Assembly: GCF_947500045.1 (NCBI RefSeq)
Contig: NZ_CANMQQ010000006.1
Span: 1 to 64,000, forward strand
DNA from: an uncultured Ruegeria sp.
GTDB taxonomy: Bacteria > Pseudomonadota > Alphaproteobacteria > Rhodobacterales > Rhodobacteraceae
Length of the DNA: 64,000 nt
Direction: 5' to 3'
Shown: positions 16,197 through 25,458 of the stretch, one piece after another
Position numbering within the stretch: the stretch's first letter is position 1
How the letters are laid out: every line of letters starts with the position of its first letter
Notes under the pieces: model-generated
Told to the model about the DNA's origin: nothing
The model's input: only the letters and a program-made list of their open reading frames with translations
Database searches by the model: none
Made by a program: the position numbers and the translations under genes

Positions 16197-16414
16197 GTTC
16201 CAATTTGCTTACTATTCATACAAGTCGCTGGGCTTCCCAGACCTGAAAGTAGTGATCATGACCTGCCGTTCTGAAGCAACTGGTCTGACCTGAAACAGCA
16301 ATGCCAGTAGATTGTGCCCGATACGAAGAACTCGGGCCGTGCTCGCTCTGATTTTGCTGGGCATATAAAGGGCGTAGGAACCAGTCTCACAGGGCCGAAT
16401 GTGGTTCAACGCAA

Positions 16415-17092
16415 TCAGAAATCAAACCCGGTTTGAACAGGGGGTGTATAGGGCTCGATCAAAGACTCTCCGTCCGCCCCGCGCTTGATCGGCTTTACCG
16501 TATGGTAATCGAAGCGCCCCTCATAACCCGTCCCCATTGTCTGCTGGGCATCCTGAACGGTCGTAACCCCTGACAGCCAGTTTTCGATTTCGTCCGGAGT
16601 CAGAATAACAGGCATGCGGTTATGGATATGAGCGATCTGTGGGCTTGGTTTGCGCGTCAGGATCGTACAGGAGTGATTGCCGTCATGGGTGCGATAAAAC
16701 CCGGCAAAAAACATCGCCGGAGCATTGTGCTTGACCGAGATATAGACCGGGCAATCATGACCCTGATCTTTGGGCCATTCATAATATCCAACCGCAGGAA
16801 CAAGGCAACGACCGCGGTCCCAATACTCCTGCCAGAACCCGACATTTTCAATCTTGGAATTGATCACGGGTTTCGTGCTGCGCGGATCTTGGAGTTGCCA
16901 ACGCGCAGTGGTGAGCTCGGCGGCCTCACCATCCCAGCGGACCATGCCCACGCGGTTGGTGGGTGAGATGTTGTAGCCGCTCGACGGCAACGACTCCGGC
17001 AGATGGGGCGAGACTTTTCCGTAGAGAAAATGTTCGAGGATCGCCAACATCTCGCGCTGTGTCAGGTGACCGGCTGCAAACTTACCACACAT
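16415..17092 (-). CDS. SRAP-family protein (YedK/HMCES-like)
   Basis: A 225-residue SOS-response-associated peptidase family protein that covalently traps abasic sites in single-stranded DNA. The catalytic Cys is residue 2 (MCGKF), exposed after Met removal. Other conserved parts are YNISPTNRVGMVRW near 39, NSKIENVGFWQEYWDRGRCLVPAVGYYEW near 78-107 with the active-site Glu, and IHNRMPVILTPDE with the active-site His near 157. It stands alone; no LexA box was noticed upstream. Confidence 0.93.
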   Translation of the reverse strand: MCGKFAAGHLTQREMLAILEHFLYGKVSPHLPESLPSSGYNISPTNRVGMVRWDGEAAELTTARWQLQDPRSTKPVINSKIENVGFWQEYWDRGRCLVPAVGYYEWPKDQGHDCPVYISVKHNAPAMFFAGFYRTHDGNHSCTILTRKPSPQIAHIHNRMPVILTPDEIENWLSGVTTVQDAQQTMGTGYEGRFDYHTVKPIKRGADGESLIEPYTPPVQTGFDF

Positions 17093-17152
17093 GGGGGGAT
17101 GGTATGGGGCACTGAGGATCAGGGCAAGTGTGCGGCCTGCATCCCCTGCAAC

Positions 17153-17746
17153 TTATAGGTCCCGGATCCAGAACTGCAGTTGTTTCAGGCTTTCAGCTTC
17201 CTGTCCCACATCCTTCCAGGAGAACTGCGCGACGGCCCCGGGCAGAGGCGCATAACCTCGTGCGTGCCAAAACGCATCCAGCGGGCGGTAATCGTCGGGG
17301 CGCATCGGATGATCGGTTGGACGCTGAACGCTACAGAAGGCGCATTTGGTAAAGCCCAGTTTACGGGCATGTGCCTCACGGTGGTCGAAGAACCTGTGGC
17401 CCGCCCCCTGCCCGCGGTACTGCGGCAGCAGGACGGATTCAGCGCAGTAGAATATGTCGGAAAGCTCCAAGCCCGCTCCTTCGAAGGCCGCGGCAAAATC
17501 GTCGGCATGATCGATCAAGGGGGCGCCGGTTGAGGCGCCGACCAGCCTGTCGCCATCAAAGGCGCCGACGACGATGGCCTTGCCGCTGTCGCGATAGGTT
17601 TGCAGGTATGCCCGTTCGTAATCCAGATCGCCATCGTAGAGATAGGGCCAGACGCGAAACACTTCGATCCGCAGGCGCGCCACATCGTCCAAAGCAGCCC
17701 CAAGCGCCGCTCCGGTCAGGGGGCGGACATCTGTGATCTCAGCCAT
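17153..17746 (-). CDS. GNAT-family N-acetyltransferase
   Basis: About 197 residues. N-terminal IEVFRVWPYLYDGDLDYERAYL resembles GNATs of the YjhQ kind. The acetyl-CoA loop is ESVLLPQYRGQGAGHRFFDHREAHARKLG, and the end has a YRPLDAFWHARGY segment. ATG 17746 is chosen; a longer start at 17773 would lie inside the upstream gene. It overlaps the SnoaL-like gene by 8 bases. Substrate unknown. Confidence 0.85.
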   Translation of the reverse strand: MAEITDVRPLTGAALGAALDDVARLRIEVFRVWPYLYDGDLDYERAYLQTYRDSGKAIVVGAFDGDRLVGASTGAPLIDHADDFAAAFEGAGLELSDIFYCAESVLLPQYRGQGAGHRFFDHREAHARKLGFTKCAFCSVQRPTDHPMRPDDYRPLDAFWHARGYAPLPGAVAQFSWKDVGQEAESLKQLQFWIRDL

Positions 17747-18137
17747 TCGAGACCTGTTTGGTCCAATCGGCAAGGTTGTAGAATGTGGTCACGCGGGTGA
17801 TCTTGCCGTCCTTGAGATCGAAGAATGAACCAGCAGGCAGGCGATAAGTCTGGCCGTGGGCTTGCGGAAGGCCCTCGTCGGTTTCCAGATAGGTACCGTT
17901 GACGATAAACTCAGCCGCGGCGCGGGTACCGCCTTCGGCCTCGAAGATCACGATATCGGTTAGAATCTCACGGTAACACCGGTTCATGTGGGTGCAGAAG
18001 GCGGCGAATTTCTCTTTGCCTACGCGGATCTGGCCTTCGTTTACGTGATGGGCCACGTCGTCGGACAGGCAGGCCAGCATGCCATCCACATCGCCAGCGT
18101 TGAAGGCATCGAAATAAGTTTTCACGGTCGGGTTCAT
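17739..18137 (-). CDS. SnoaL/NTF2-like protein
   Basis: A 132-residue cone-shaped NTF2-fold protein (ketosteroid-isomerase-like): TVKTYFDAFNAGDVDGMLACLSDDVAHHVNEG at the N-terminus and PAGSFFDLKDGKITRVTTFYNLADW at the end. ATG 18137 has GAGGGAG five bases upstream, better than GTG 18143. It is followed at once by the GNAT gene and preceded by the phosphatase gene (3 bases), so it sits in the hisD cluster transcript. Function unknown. Confidence 0.85.
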   Translation of the reverse strand: MNPTVKTYFDAFNAGDVDGMLACLSDDVAHHVNEGQIRVGKEKFAAFCTHMNRCYREILTDIVIFEAEGGTRAAAEFIVNGTYLETDEGLPQAHGQTYRLPAGSFFDLKDGKITRVTTFYNLADWTKQVSNG

Positions 18138-18139
18138 GG

Positions 18140-18592
18140 TCACTCCCTCGGTTCACCCCAGCGGTCTTTCAGATGCGAGATGATCTGATCGCGGGTTTGT
18201 CGGTAGTGACGTAGCTTTTCCTCGCGGGTCTCGCCTAATCCGGTAGGGTCCATAATTGGCCAATAATCGACATCAAGGTGAAAAAACCGCGTCAGTTCCA
18301 GCGCCTTTCTTTGACTGGCAGGTGACAGGGCTACGATCAGGTCGAAAGAACTTAGGTCATCGCCCCATTCTTGCATCTCGTCAAACGAACGCGAGCGGTG
18401 GCGGGACAGTTCGACGTTGATTTCCTGACAGGCGGCGATGCAGAAACCATCAATCTCAAGATCATTATGCACACCGGCAGACTGCACGTAGGTACCAGTG
18501 CCATAGAATTTCTTCATGATGCCTTCGGCCATTGGGGACCGAACCGAGTTGTGGTCGCAACAGAACAGGATGGACTGCGGCAGAGGCTTCAC
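18140..18592 (-). CDS. Low-molecular-weight protein-tyrosine-phosphatase family protein
   Basis: A 150-residue LMW-PTP/arsenate-reductase fold protein. The signature C-x5-R is C12-DHNSV-R18 in ILFCCDHNSVRSPMAEG, and the general-acid aspartate is in WPIMDPTGLG near residue 115. It dephosphorylates tyrosine or arginine, or reduces arsenate; the hisD/UPF0262 context is a stable one in Rhodobacteraceae and gives no arsenic signal. It begins 4 bases after the UPF0262 stop. Confidence 0.9.
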   Translation of the reverse strand: MKPLPQSILFCCDHNSVRSPMAEGIMKKFYGTGTYVQSAGVHNDLEIDGFCIAACQEINVELSRHRSRSFDEMQEWGDDLSSFDLIVALSPASQRKALELTRFFHLDVDYWPIMDPTGLGETREEKLRHYRQTRDQIISHLKDRWGEPRE

Positions 18593-18595
18593 CCG

Positions 18596-19075
18596 TCAGC
18601 CTCCGAAATGCAGCACGCAAATCAGCGTGAACAGGCGGCGCGCGGTGTCAGTATCAATCTCGGCCTTACCCTCCAGCCGTTCCTGCAACACGCGGCTGCC
18701 TTCGTTGTGAATGCCGCGCCGCGCCATGTCGATGGTTTCGATTTGGCTGGGCGGCAGGTTTTTCACCGCGTTGAAATAGCTCTCGCAAATCTGGAAGTAG
18801 TCTTTGACAACCTGCCTGAAGGGACCAAGCGACAAGTGAAATTCCGCCGCTTTCTCGCTGGCTTCAGTTTCGATATCAAAAACTAGCCGCTTCTCACGGA
18901 TCGACAACTGCACATGGTACGGACCATCCAAGGTGGCCCGATCGTCACGCACAGGCAGCGTGAACGAATTTTCCTCGAGCAGATCATAGATGGCGACCTT
19001 GCGCTCCTGCTCGATCTCTGGGGTCGGCGGGGGCAGGTTTCGGTCGTCCAGTTCGATATGCGAGATACGGGTCAT
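18596..19075 (-). CDS. UPF0262 family protein
   Basis: About 159 residues beginning MTRISHIELDDRNLPPPTPEIEQERKVAI, the hallmark of UPF0262. The family occurs in alphaproteobacteria and has no known function. ATG 19075 gives the family N-terminus; GTG 19087 would add four residues. No signal or membrane segment. It sits between hisD and the phosphatase gene in the usual order. Confidence 0.9.
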   Translation of the reverse strand: MTRISHIELDDRNLPPPTPEIEQERKVAIYDLLEENSFTLPVRDDRATLDGPYHVQLSIREKRLVFDIETEASEKAAEFHLSLGPFRQVVKDYFQICESYFNAVKNLPPSQIETIDMARRGIHNEGSRVLQERLEGKAEIDTDTARRLFTLICVLHFGG

Positions 19076-19174
19076 CTTAATGGTCACATTCCTTCACGTC
19101 TGCACAGACCTATAACAACAGATTTCAATGGGCAACGCACAGAAATGCCATATGCAGCTGGCCTTTGTGTCGCA

Positions 19175-20476
19175 TCAGCCGTTCAACCGCTTCAAACGCG
19201 CCGTGACGGACAATCCATGCGCTTCAAGGCTTTCGGATTGCGCAAGCATTTCCGCGGCAGGGCCAATGGCGCGCAGAGCTTCGGGTGACATCTGGCTAAG
19301 CGTTGTGCGTTTGAGAAAGTCCATCACGCTGAGGCCTGATGAGAACCTGGCCGAACGCGCGGTGGGCAGCACGTGGTTGGGGCCACCGACATAATCGCCG
19401 ATGGCTTCGGGCGTGTATTGACCAAGGAAGATGGCACCCGCGTGGATGGTTTTCTGGCTGAGCCCCATCGGATCAGCAACGCAAAGTTCGAGATGTTCAG
19501 GGGCGATGCGGTTCGACAGGGCGGCGGCTTCGTCCAGATTGCGCACGACAATCACCGCGCCGAAGTCGCGCCAGCTGGTTCCGGCAATCGCGCGGCGTTC
19601 GAGTGTCTCAAGGCGCTTATCTACGGCTTGCGTAACCAACTGGCCAAATTCAGCATCATCAGTGATCAAAATCGACTGCGCGCTTTCGTCATGCTCGGCC
19701 TGGCTGAGTAGGTCTAATGCGATCCAGTCCGGTTCATTGTCCTTGTCAGCAATCACCAGAATCTCTGAAGGACCTGCAATCATGTCAATACCGACCTTGC
19801 CAAAGACGCGACGTTTAGCGGCGGCGACGAATGCATTGCCCGGCCCGGTGATCTTGTCGACCGGTGCGATTGTCTTAGTTCCATAGGCCAGCGCGGCGAT
19901 GGCCTGTGCGCCGCCAACGCGGTAGACCTCATCCACTCCAGAGAGCCACGCTGCCAACAGGACCAGCGGGTTCACCTCACCCTCCGGTGTCGGTACGGCG
20001 ATGGCCAACCGTTCCACTCCGGCCACCTTGGCCGGGATCGCGTTCATCAGTACCGAAGACGGGTAAGAGGCCAAGCCGCCCGGTACATAAAGCCCTGCAG
20101 CCGAGACCGCCGACCAGCGCCAGCCCAATGTGGCCCCGGCCTCATCGGTCCACTGATGATCATTGGGCATCTGCTTTTCGTGATAGGCGCGGATGCGCGC
20201 GGCCGCCAGTTCCAGCGCAGCGCGATCGTCGGGCGTAACCCGCGCGACGGCCTCGGCGATTTCTTCGGCAGTGAAAGCCATGGTCTCGGGCGTCAACTCC
20301 AGCCGGTCGAACTTGGCGGTCAGCTCAATCACCGCCGCATCGCCACGGGTGCGCACATCGTCGATGATCTGCACCACGACCGCATCCACATCTGGGCTGT
20401 CTTCGCGCTTGGCGGACAGCAGCGTCTGAAACGCAGGTTCGAAATCAGCGGAGGTCGTGTCGAGGAAAACGGGCAT
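19175..20476 (-). CDS. hisD: Histidinol dehydrogenase
   Basis: Catalyses the last two oxidations of histidine synthesis, L-histidinol to L-histidine with NAD. About 433 residues with YVPGGLASYPSSVLMNAIPAKVAGV near 120, the family signature IDMIAGPSEILVIADK, and the zinc/catalytic residues in LSQAEHDESAQ and IAPEHLEL. ATG 20476 with GGAG upstream is chosen; the frame extends to 20533 without a ribosome site. It lies in the conserved murA-DUF2948-hisD-UPF0262 block. Confidence 0.97.
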   Translation of the reverse strand: MPVFLDTTSADFEPAFQTLLSAKREDSPDVDAVVVQIIDDVRTRGDAAVIELTAKFDRLELTPETMAFTAEEIAEAVARVTPDDRAALELAAARIRAYHEKQMPNDHQWTDEAGATLGWRWSAVSAAGLYVPGGLASYPSSVLMNAIPAKVAGVERLAIAVPTPEGEVNPLVLLAAWLSGVDEVYRVGGAQAIAALAYGTKTIAPVDKITGPGNAFVAAAKRRVFGKVGIDMIAGPSEILVIADKDNEPDWIALDLLSQAEHDESAQSILITDDAEFGQLVTQAVDKRLETLERRAIAGTSWRDFGAVIVVRNLDEAAALSNRIAPEHLELCVADPMGLSQKTIHAGAIFLGQYTPEAIGDYVGGPNHVLPTARSARFSSGLSVMDFLKRTTLSQMSPEALRAIGPAAEMLAQSESLEAHGLSVTARLKRLNG

Positions 20477-20536
20477 ATAAGGGACTCCGGAAGCGTTGCA
20501 ACGGGTCTTATCGCCGGGGCCCGTCAGTCTCAACCC

Positions 20537-21058
20537 TTAGCCCAAGAGGTGCAGCGATTTGCGCATCGGGAATTGCGGGATGCCATGCCATTCGGTTGGA
20601 TCACCATCATCCAGCCAGCCCTGAGCGGAATAGAAACCATGTGCGGTTCTGGTCGCTAGCAAATAGGCTTCGGGACATTCTAGCCTGCGCAATTCATCCT
20701 CTAACCGGCACAACAGGGCAGAACCAACGCACTGCGCGGCATGATCGGGGTCGACATAGAGCAATGAGATTTCACCCTCTGAACGCAGGCCCCCAACGGC
20801 TGCAACCTCATCGCCTTGTGTGGCGACCCAAAGGGCCGCACCGGAGTCGATCCAGCCACGGATTGCAGCCGGGTCCTTGTTAGCGGTCCACAGGGCAAGC
20901 CTTTCAGAGTCGTCCAGATGATCCGCCCGACATAAATCGCGGATGGAACGGGTCAGAGTGCGGCTCATGCCAAACACGTCAAACACCGTCGCAGGGCGAA
21001 TATCCAAGCCTTCGGACGGTTTTGAGAACGCCTGTGCGATGCCGCGTTTGTTGTTCAC
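20537..21058 (-). CDS. GNAT-family N-acetyltransferase
   Basis: A 173-residue acetyltransferase with ISLLYVDPDHAAQCVGSALLCRLEDELRRL as the acetyl-CoA region and RTAHGFYSAQGW near 145. The usual R/Q-x-x-G-x-G/A loop reads AAQCVGSA, slightly divergent. It overlaps the DUF2948 gene by 4 bases (ATGA). Substrate unknown. Confidence 0.85.
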   Translation of the reverse strand: MNNKRGIAQAFSKPSEGLDIRPATVFDVFGMSRTLTRSIRDLCRADHLDDSERLALWTANKDPAAIRGWIDSGAALWVATQGDEVAAVGGLRSEGEISLLYVDPDHAAQCVGSALLCRLEDELRRLECPEAYLLATRTAHGFYSAQGWLDDGDPTEWHGIPQFPMRKSLHLLG

Positions 21059-21531
21059 TCGGGGTGGTGCGGTGCGTGGCCAGATGGCGCCTTGTAGGGG
21101 CGCGTCACGTCTTTGAGCGTGGCATCGATGGCCTCGACCGTCAGGCGGATCGCACCGTCCCCTGCCAACGTCAGCAAGATCTGACCCGCACCATCCTCAG
21201 CCGGTTCGAATTCGACAGCCAACAAGGACAAGATCATATCCTTGTCACTACGGTCGATGCCCTGACTGGCCACAGACAGAACCGAGCCGAACATCAAAAC
21301 AGCCTGCACCCGCTCAAATGCGCGGCCACGCCGGGCGGCAGCATCTTTGTCTTCCCAGCGAAAGCGATTCAGCAGCAGCGCAAAGCGGCGTTGACCGGGC
21401 TGCCATGTCATCTCGGTGACCGGGAAAATCGCATCCTGCGTCAAGGTCGCGATGACCTGCAGGTCATCCACATCCTCAGCCCCCAGGTTCAGCGGTGCCT
21501 CGCGGCCATCTTTGAAACTTGCGTCCGTCAT
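21055..21531 (-). CDS. DUF2948 family protein
   Basis: A 158-residue cytosolic protein of the DUF2948 family, found mainly in alphaproteobacteria next to murA and hisD. Visible features are [28 protein letters not shown] at the N-terminus and [12 protein letters not shown] near 50. No catalytic motif is known. It is coupled by 4-base overlaps to murA upstream and the GNAT gene downstream. Confidence 0.9.
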   Translation of the reverse strand: MTDASFKDGREAPLNLGAEDVDDLQVIATLTQDAIFPVTEMTWQPGQRRFALLLNRFRWEDKDAAARRGRAFERVQAVLMFGSVLSVASQGIDRSDKDMILSLLAVEFEPAEDGAGQILLTLAGDGAIRLTVEAIDATLKDVTRPYKAPSGHAPHHPE

Positions 21532-22796
21532 TCGCTCTTAATCCGTTCGATCTTTGCACCCACGCCTTCCAGCTTACGCACCACATGCTCATATCCGCGG
21601 TCAAGATGATAGACCCGGCTGACCGTCGTTTCACCTTCCGCCGCCAATCCCGCAAGGATCAGCGAGACTGAGGCCCGCAAATCCGTCGCCATCACACGTG
21701 CGCCTTTCAGCCGCTCGACCCCGGTAACCGTGGCCGTGCCGCCATGCACCTCGATATTCGCCCCCATGCGCACCAGTTCGGGTGCGTGCATAAAGCGATT
21801 CTCGAAAATACGCTCTTCAAGAACGGACACACCTTCAACGGTGCACATCAGCGCCATCATCTGCGCCTGCAGATCTGTCGGGAAACCGGGAAAAGGTTCA
21901 GTGACCACATCCACCGAGGTCACGCGCCCGTTCTTGCGGGCCACCTTCAGCCCCTTGTCAGTCTCCGTGACACTGATACCCGCAGCATCCAACTTGGCTG
22001 CGAAGCTTTCGACCAGCCGCATCCGGCCTCCCAGCAACTCGACCTCACCCCCGCAAATGGCCGGGGCCAGCATATAGGTGCCAAGTTCGATCCGATCGGT
22101 GACAACCTGATGGGTCGCGCCGTGCAGTCGGTCGACACCCTGAATTTCAATGGTTGAACTGCCTTCGCCCGAGATCTGTGCTCCCATCTTGCGCAGGCAC
22201 TCGACCAGATCGACAATCTCGGGTTCGCGCGCGGCGTTCTTCAGCACAGTCGTGCCCTTGGCCAGCGTGGCGGCCATGACGATGTTTTCGGTCGCACCAA
22301 CCGATGCAAAGCGCATCTCATGCACCGCACCTTTCAGGCCGCCCGAAGTCTTGGCGTGCAGGTACCCATCCTTCAGCTCGATCTCGGCGCCCAGCGCTTC
22401 CAACCCCTCAACGTGCAGATCCATCGGGCGCGCGCCAATGGCGCAGCCGCCGGGCAGCGAGACGACCGCCTGCCCAAACCGTGCCAACAAGGGCCCTAGC
22501 ACAAGGTTTGAGGCGCGCATCTTGCGCACAATATCATAATCCGCGACATGGCTGGTCAGGTTATGACTGGACATCGCGATCACTTGTCCATCCTGCAACG
22601 CCGACACTTCGGCCCCAAGCGATTGCAGCAGAGCTGTCATTGTCTTGATGTCGCTCAGCCGTGGCGCATTGGTCAGTGTCAGCGGTTCTTCGCTGAGCAA
22701 GGTCGCAGGCATCAGCGTCAGGCATGCATTTTTAGCCCCCGCAATCGGAATCTGCCCACTTAGCGGGCCATTGCCCGTCACCAGAATCGAATCCAT
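21528..22796 (-). CDS. murA: UDP-N-acetylglucosamine 1-carboxyvinyltransferase
   Basis: First committed step of peptidoglycan synthesis: adds enolpyruvate from PEP to UDP-GlcNAc. The 422-residue protein has the N-terminal [16 protein letters not shown] with the catalytic Lys22, the PEP-binding Cys118 in [15 protein letters not shown] (Cys form, hence expected fosfomycin target), and [18 protein letters not shown] near the end. A 51-residue basic protein gene lies 7 bases upstream. Confidence 0.97.
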   Translation of the reverse strand: MDSILVTGNGPLSGQIPIAGAKNACLTLMPATLLSEEPLTLTNAPRLSDIKTMTALLQSLGAEVSALQDGQVIAMSSHNLTSHVADYDIVRKMRASNLVLGPLLARFGQAVVSLPGGCAIGARPMDLHVEGLEALGAEIELKDGYLHAKTSGGLKGAVHEMRFASVGATENIVMAATLAKGTTVLKNAAREPEIVDLVECLRKMGAQISGEGSSTIEIQGVDRLHGATHQVVTDRIELGTYMLAPAICGGEVELLGGRMRLVESFAAKLDAAGISVTETDKGLKVARKNGRVTSVDVVTEPFPGFPTDLQAQMMALMCTVEGVSVLEERIFENRFMHAPELVRMGANIEVHGGTATVTGVERLKGARVMATDLRASVSLILAGLAAEGETTVSRVYHLDRGYEHVVRKLEGVGAKIERIKSE

Positions 22797-22802
22797 CTGC
22801 TC

Positions 22803-22958
22803 TTATCCCTCGTCCTTGCCGGCCTTGCCCCCGGATGTCGCTCGTGCTTTGGCCTGCGCCTTACGCCGCGCCATGTTCGCTTTTAAGGCCGCTTTCAAGC
22901 GATCTTCTCGCGTTTCCCCGGATTTGCCGTGTTTTTTTGGTGAATTTTTATCTGCCAT
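22803..22958 (-). CDS. Small basic protein upstream of murA
   Basis: A 51-residue, lysine/arginine-rich protein: MADKNSPKKHGKSGETREDR then LKAALKANMARRKAQAKARAT and a Gly/Lys tail. It ends 7 bases before murA. The amphipathic helix LKAALKANMARRKAQAKARA and overall charge suggest RNA or DNA binding, but no family is recognised. The ribosome site (AGAGAAAG) is weak. Small genes of this kind are seen in Rhodobacteraceae, so I think it is real. Confidence 0.75.
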   Translation of the reverse strand: MADKNSPKKHGKSGETREDRLKAALKANMARRKAQAKARATSGGKAGKDEG

Positions 22959-23041
22959 TGTCTTTCTCTACAGCAGTGGAAAAAAACCGTCCAGACACCC
23001 TTGCGCCGCGTTTCGTTTGGGTCTAATCACCCGCCCACAGC

Positions 23042-23116
<75 letters not shown>

Positions 23117-23176
23117 TCCAAACATATGTAATTCCTACTTAAAGCTAATCGGTGCTGTATGCCGGATGCTTTAGGA

Positions 23177-24214
23177 TCACACAAGCTGATCGGACTCTGC
23201 CCGCGCAGCCTCGGTCAAATTGGCAAGGGCACGCTGTTCCGACATGGGTAATGCGGTATGGCGCGGTGGGAATGCCCGAGGGACACCCGCGCCAAATTCG
23301 AGCCAATTTGAGTTCTTCGGCAACGCAAGAAAGCGCGACAGGCGGGACAGTTCAGTCTTTGGGTCGGCCACGACCGCTTCATAGCGCATGACCAACCTGC
23401 GTTCGTTCGGGATATCCCTGAACTGTTCAAGGCCACTTTTGGTCAGGGCTGACCAGCAGGCGGCGGCGTCTGCGATAGAGGGCTTGGTGTTGAGGATGCG
23501 TGCCATCGGCAATGCCCTCCCCGAGAGTTTTTCCGCCATGGCGATCCACCCGGCGCTGCCGATTTGTGTGCCGGGTTTGAATACATCGATGCCAAAGCGG
23601 GATGCGAGTTTCCAGAACCAGATCACAAACCGGGCCGGTTTGTAGTTCTGCATCGACAGGCTGACATCGCGCCCGTCACGCAAGAGGACGACAAATCTTG
23701 CCTCAGGAAACGCATGGGCGAGCGCAGAAGTTGCAAGCAATGTGCCTCCGGACCGTTCAACCCAGAATTTTCGACCCGTTTTTTCGCCAAGATTGTTGAT
23801 TACGGCCCTCATGTGATCAGCCCGATTCTGCCTTGGCAAATCAGGAACTATGTCGGCCAGATCATCAAAAACCGCATCCGGATCCTCAAAGAGATGTGGC
23901 AGTGTGACTGCAAGGATAGGTGGGCAGTTGAACGGGTCAAATCGGCGCTCATCTACCGTATGATAAAGAAACTCACCCGGGGCCGTCTTCGGGTTGGCCA
24001 ATTGACGCATAAGTGCCGTGGGTTCGGAAAGCTGCTTCCAAAAGGCCTGCCCGCTGATCCCGCCCGGCAGCAACGCGCGCGCGCCTTGAGTCGCAATAAG
24101 TTCGGACAGGCTGAGCACATCCGGATGCTGGCGCAATATGGTGGACATCATGGTCGAACCGCTGCGCGAGGCATTGATTAGGAACGCTCCGTTCATCAAG
24201 ATTCTGGCCGCCAT
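23177..24214 (-). CDS. Sulfotransferase family protein
   Basis: About 345 residues with the two PAPS-binding motifs of sulfotransferases: the 5'-phosphosulfate loop FLINASRSGSTMMSTIL near residue 10 and the 3'-phosphate motif ARFVVLLRDGRDVSLSM near 180. It would transfer sulfate to a hydroxyl or amine of a lipid, sugar or small molecule. It is the last gene of the five-gene operon. Start is uncertain: ATG 24214 (19-base overlap with the upstream gene) or ATG 24196, which makes a TGATG junction. In this operon it probably finishes the product of the synthase and dehydrogenase (inference). Confidence 0.85.
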   Translation of the reverse strand: MAARILMNGAFLINASRSGSTMMSTILRQHPDVLSLSELIATQGARALLPGGISGQAFWKQLSEPTALMRQLANPKTAPGEFLYHTVDERRFDPFNCPPILAVTLPHLFEDPDAVFDDLADIVPDLPRQNRADHMRAVINNLGEKTGRKFWVERSGGTLLATSALAHAFPEARFVVLLRDGRDVSLSMQNYKPARFVIWFWKLASRFGIDVFKPGTQIGSAGWIAMAEKLSGRALPMARILNTKPSIADAAACWSALTKSGLEQFRDIPNERRLVMRYEAVVADPKTELSRLSRFLALPKNSNWLEFGAGVPRAFPPRHTALPMSEQRALANLTEAARAESDQLV

Positions 24215-25458
24215 TTGTTTTCTACCCGCCGAAGCTTGCGATGTGGGTCGGGGCTTAGCTGGGCGACTCTCGCCGATACCACAATGCCTTCGCATCGCGC
24301 GTGGAGCACTCGCTCCAATGCCGCTTTAGGTTTTTGCACTATCTCGGGCTCAAAGTGGTCGGGCAGGATAAGTTCGATCCGGTTTTCTGCGACACGCAGA
24401 ATTCGGAAATCATCGATACTCCGATCAGCATCCAAAACTGCGTTCCGCAGGACATCGGGGGTGAAATAGATCGGCTCTCCGCCCGTATTGAAAATAAAAA
24501 CATCATCCATCCGACCTACGATTTCAGTGACCGCCTGCAAGGGAGAACCGCATGGGCAAGGCCCAGGCCTAAGGCGCAACAGATCATTCATCCGATAACG
24601 TGCCATGATCTGATATCGACGCTGAAAGCAGGACACGATTGGGTTCACCAACCCATCTCCGGCAGGTTCGAATTCAAATTTTACAGCGTCTTCAGCTAGA
24701 TGAATGTTCCCATGTGAGCAGCTGACACCAAACAGCCCCTCGGTGGCCATGTAAATCTGCCCAAGTTGAACCGCAAATTTTGCCTCAATCACGTGACGGT
24801 CCCCCGGATCAAGCGTTTCTGCACCCGCGTATACGATCCGGGGTCTAATCCCGATATCCGCCTCGGCCAAGGCGCGCAGAACGCGCGGTGGGCCAACCAG
24901 ACAGGTCGGATCAAACGCGGCAAGCCGCTTGGACCAGTGTTCCATTCCCTCAGTCAGATCAAAAAAGGTCAATTTCAATCGATTGGCGCGCGCCGCCGTA
25001 TCATAGAGCGCGGATGACTGCGGAAGGATCACCGCCACGCGCTCGGCCTGAAACGGAAACCGGGGCAGCGCCTTGGCCAGTATGGTTCCCAGCCAGCGCA
25101 GCCTTTCCTGCGGGGTGATCATATATAGCGCGCGGTTGCCGCTGGTGCCTGTGCTGGCGCCAACACTGATCTCGCCGTGGGCTTGGGTCGTTTCAAAACA
25201 CCGCCAGCCGGTTGAAGCGGAAACATCGCCCAGATTGAACGCGCCAAAATCAGCCATCTGAATTGTCTTGTCGATGATTGGCAGGGCTTCAAGCCTTGCT
25301 TCGGCAGAGGCATAGTAACGTACCTTTGGCACGTCATGTTCCAGCCAGCGTTGAACAGCTTTATCCTGCCAGCGCATGAAAGCCGCACGCGAAAGGCCTT
25401 TGCGTGTGTGGTACCGCGTGGCAGCAAATGACCGCGCAATATGCCACAGGTCAGTCAT
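24196..25458 (-). CDS. Adenylate-forming enzyme (F390 synthetase/PaaK-like)
   Basis: About 420 residues resembling coenzyme F390 synthetase and phenylacetate-CoA ligase. The ATP loop is ISVGASTGTSGNRALYMITP near residue 103; further motifs are YAGAETLDPGDRHVIE, QIYMATEGLFGVSCSHGNIHL with the conserved T-E, and RYRMNDLLRLRPGPCPCGSPLQ followed by VGRMDDVFIF. It would activate a carboxylate as acyl-AMP and pass it to CoA or another acceptor. ATG 25458 overlaps the preceding gene by 8 bases. Coenzyme F420 chemistry is not expected in this organism, so the family name should not be read as function. Confidence 0.85.
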   Translation of the reverse strand: MTDLWHIARSFAATRYHTRKGLSRAAFMRWQDKAVQRWLEHDVPKVRYYASAEARLEALPIIDKTIQMADFGAFNLGDVSASTGWRCFETTQAHGEISVGASTGTSGNRALYMITPQERLRWLGTILAKALPRFPFQAERVAVILPQSSALYDTAARANRLKLTFFDLTEGMEHWSKRLAAFDPTCLVGPPRVLRALAEADIGIRPRIVYAGAETLDPGDRHVIEAKFAVQLGQIYMATEGLFGVSCSHGNIHLAEDAVKFEFEPAGDGLVNPIVSCFQRRYQIMARYRMNDLLRLRPGPCPCGSPLQAVTEIVGRMDDVFIFNTGGEPIYFTPDVLRNAVLDADRSIDDFRILRVAENRIELILPDHFEPEIVQKPKAALERVLHARCEGIVVSARVAQLSPDPHRKLRRVENKWRPES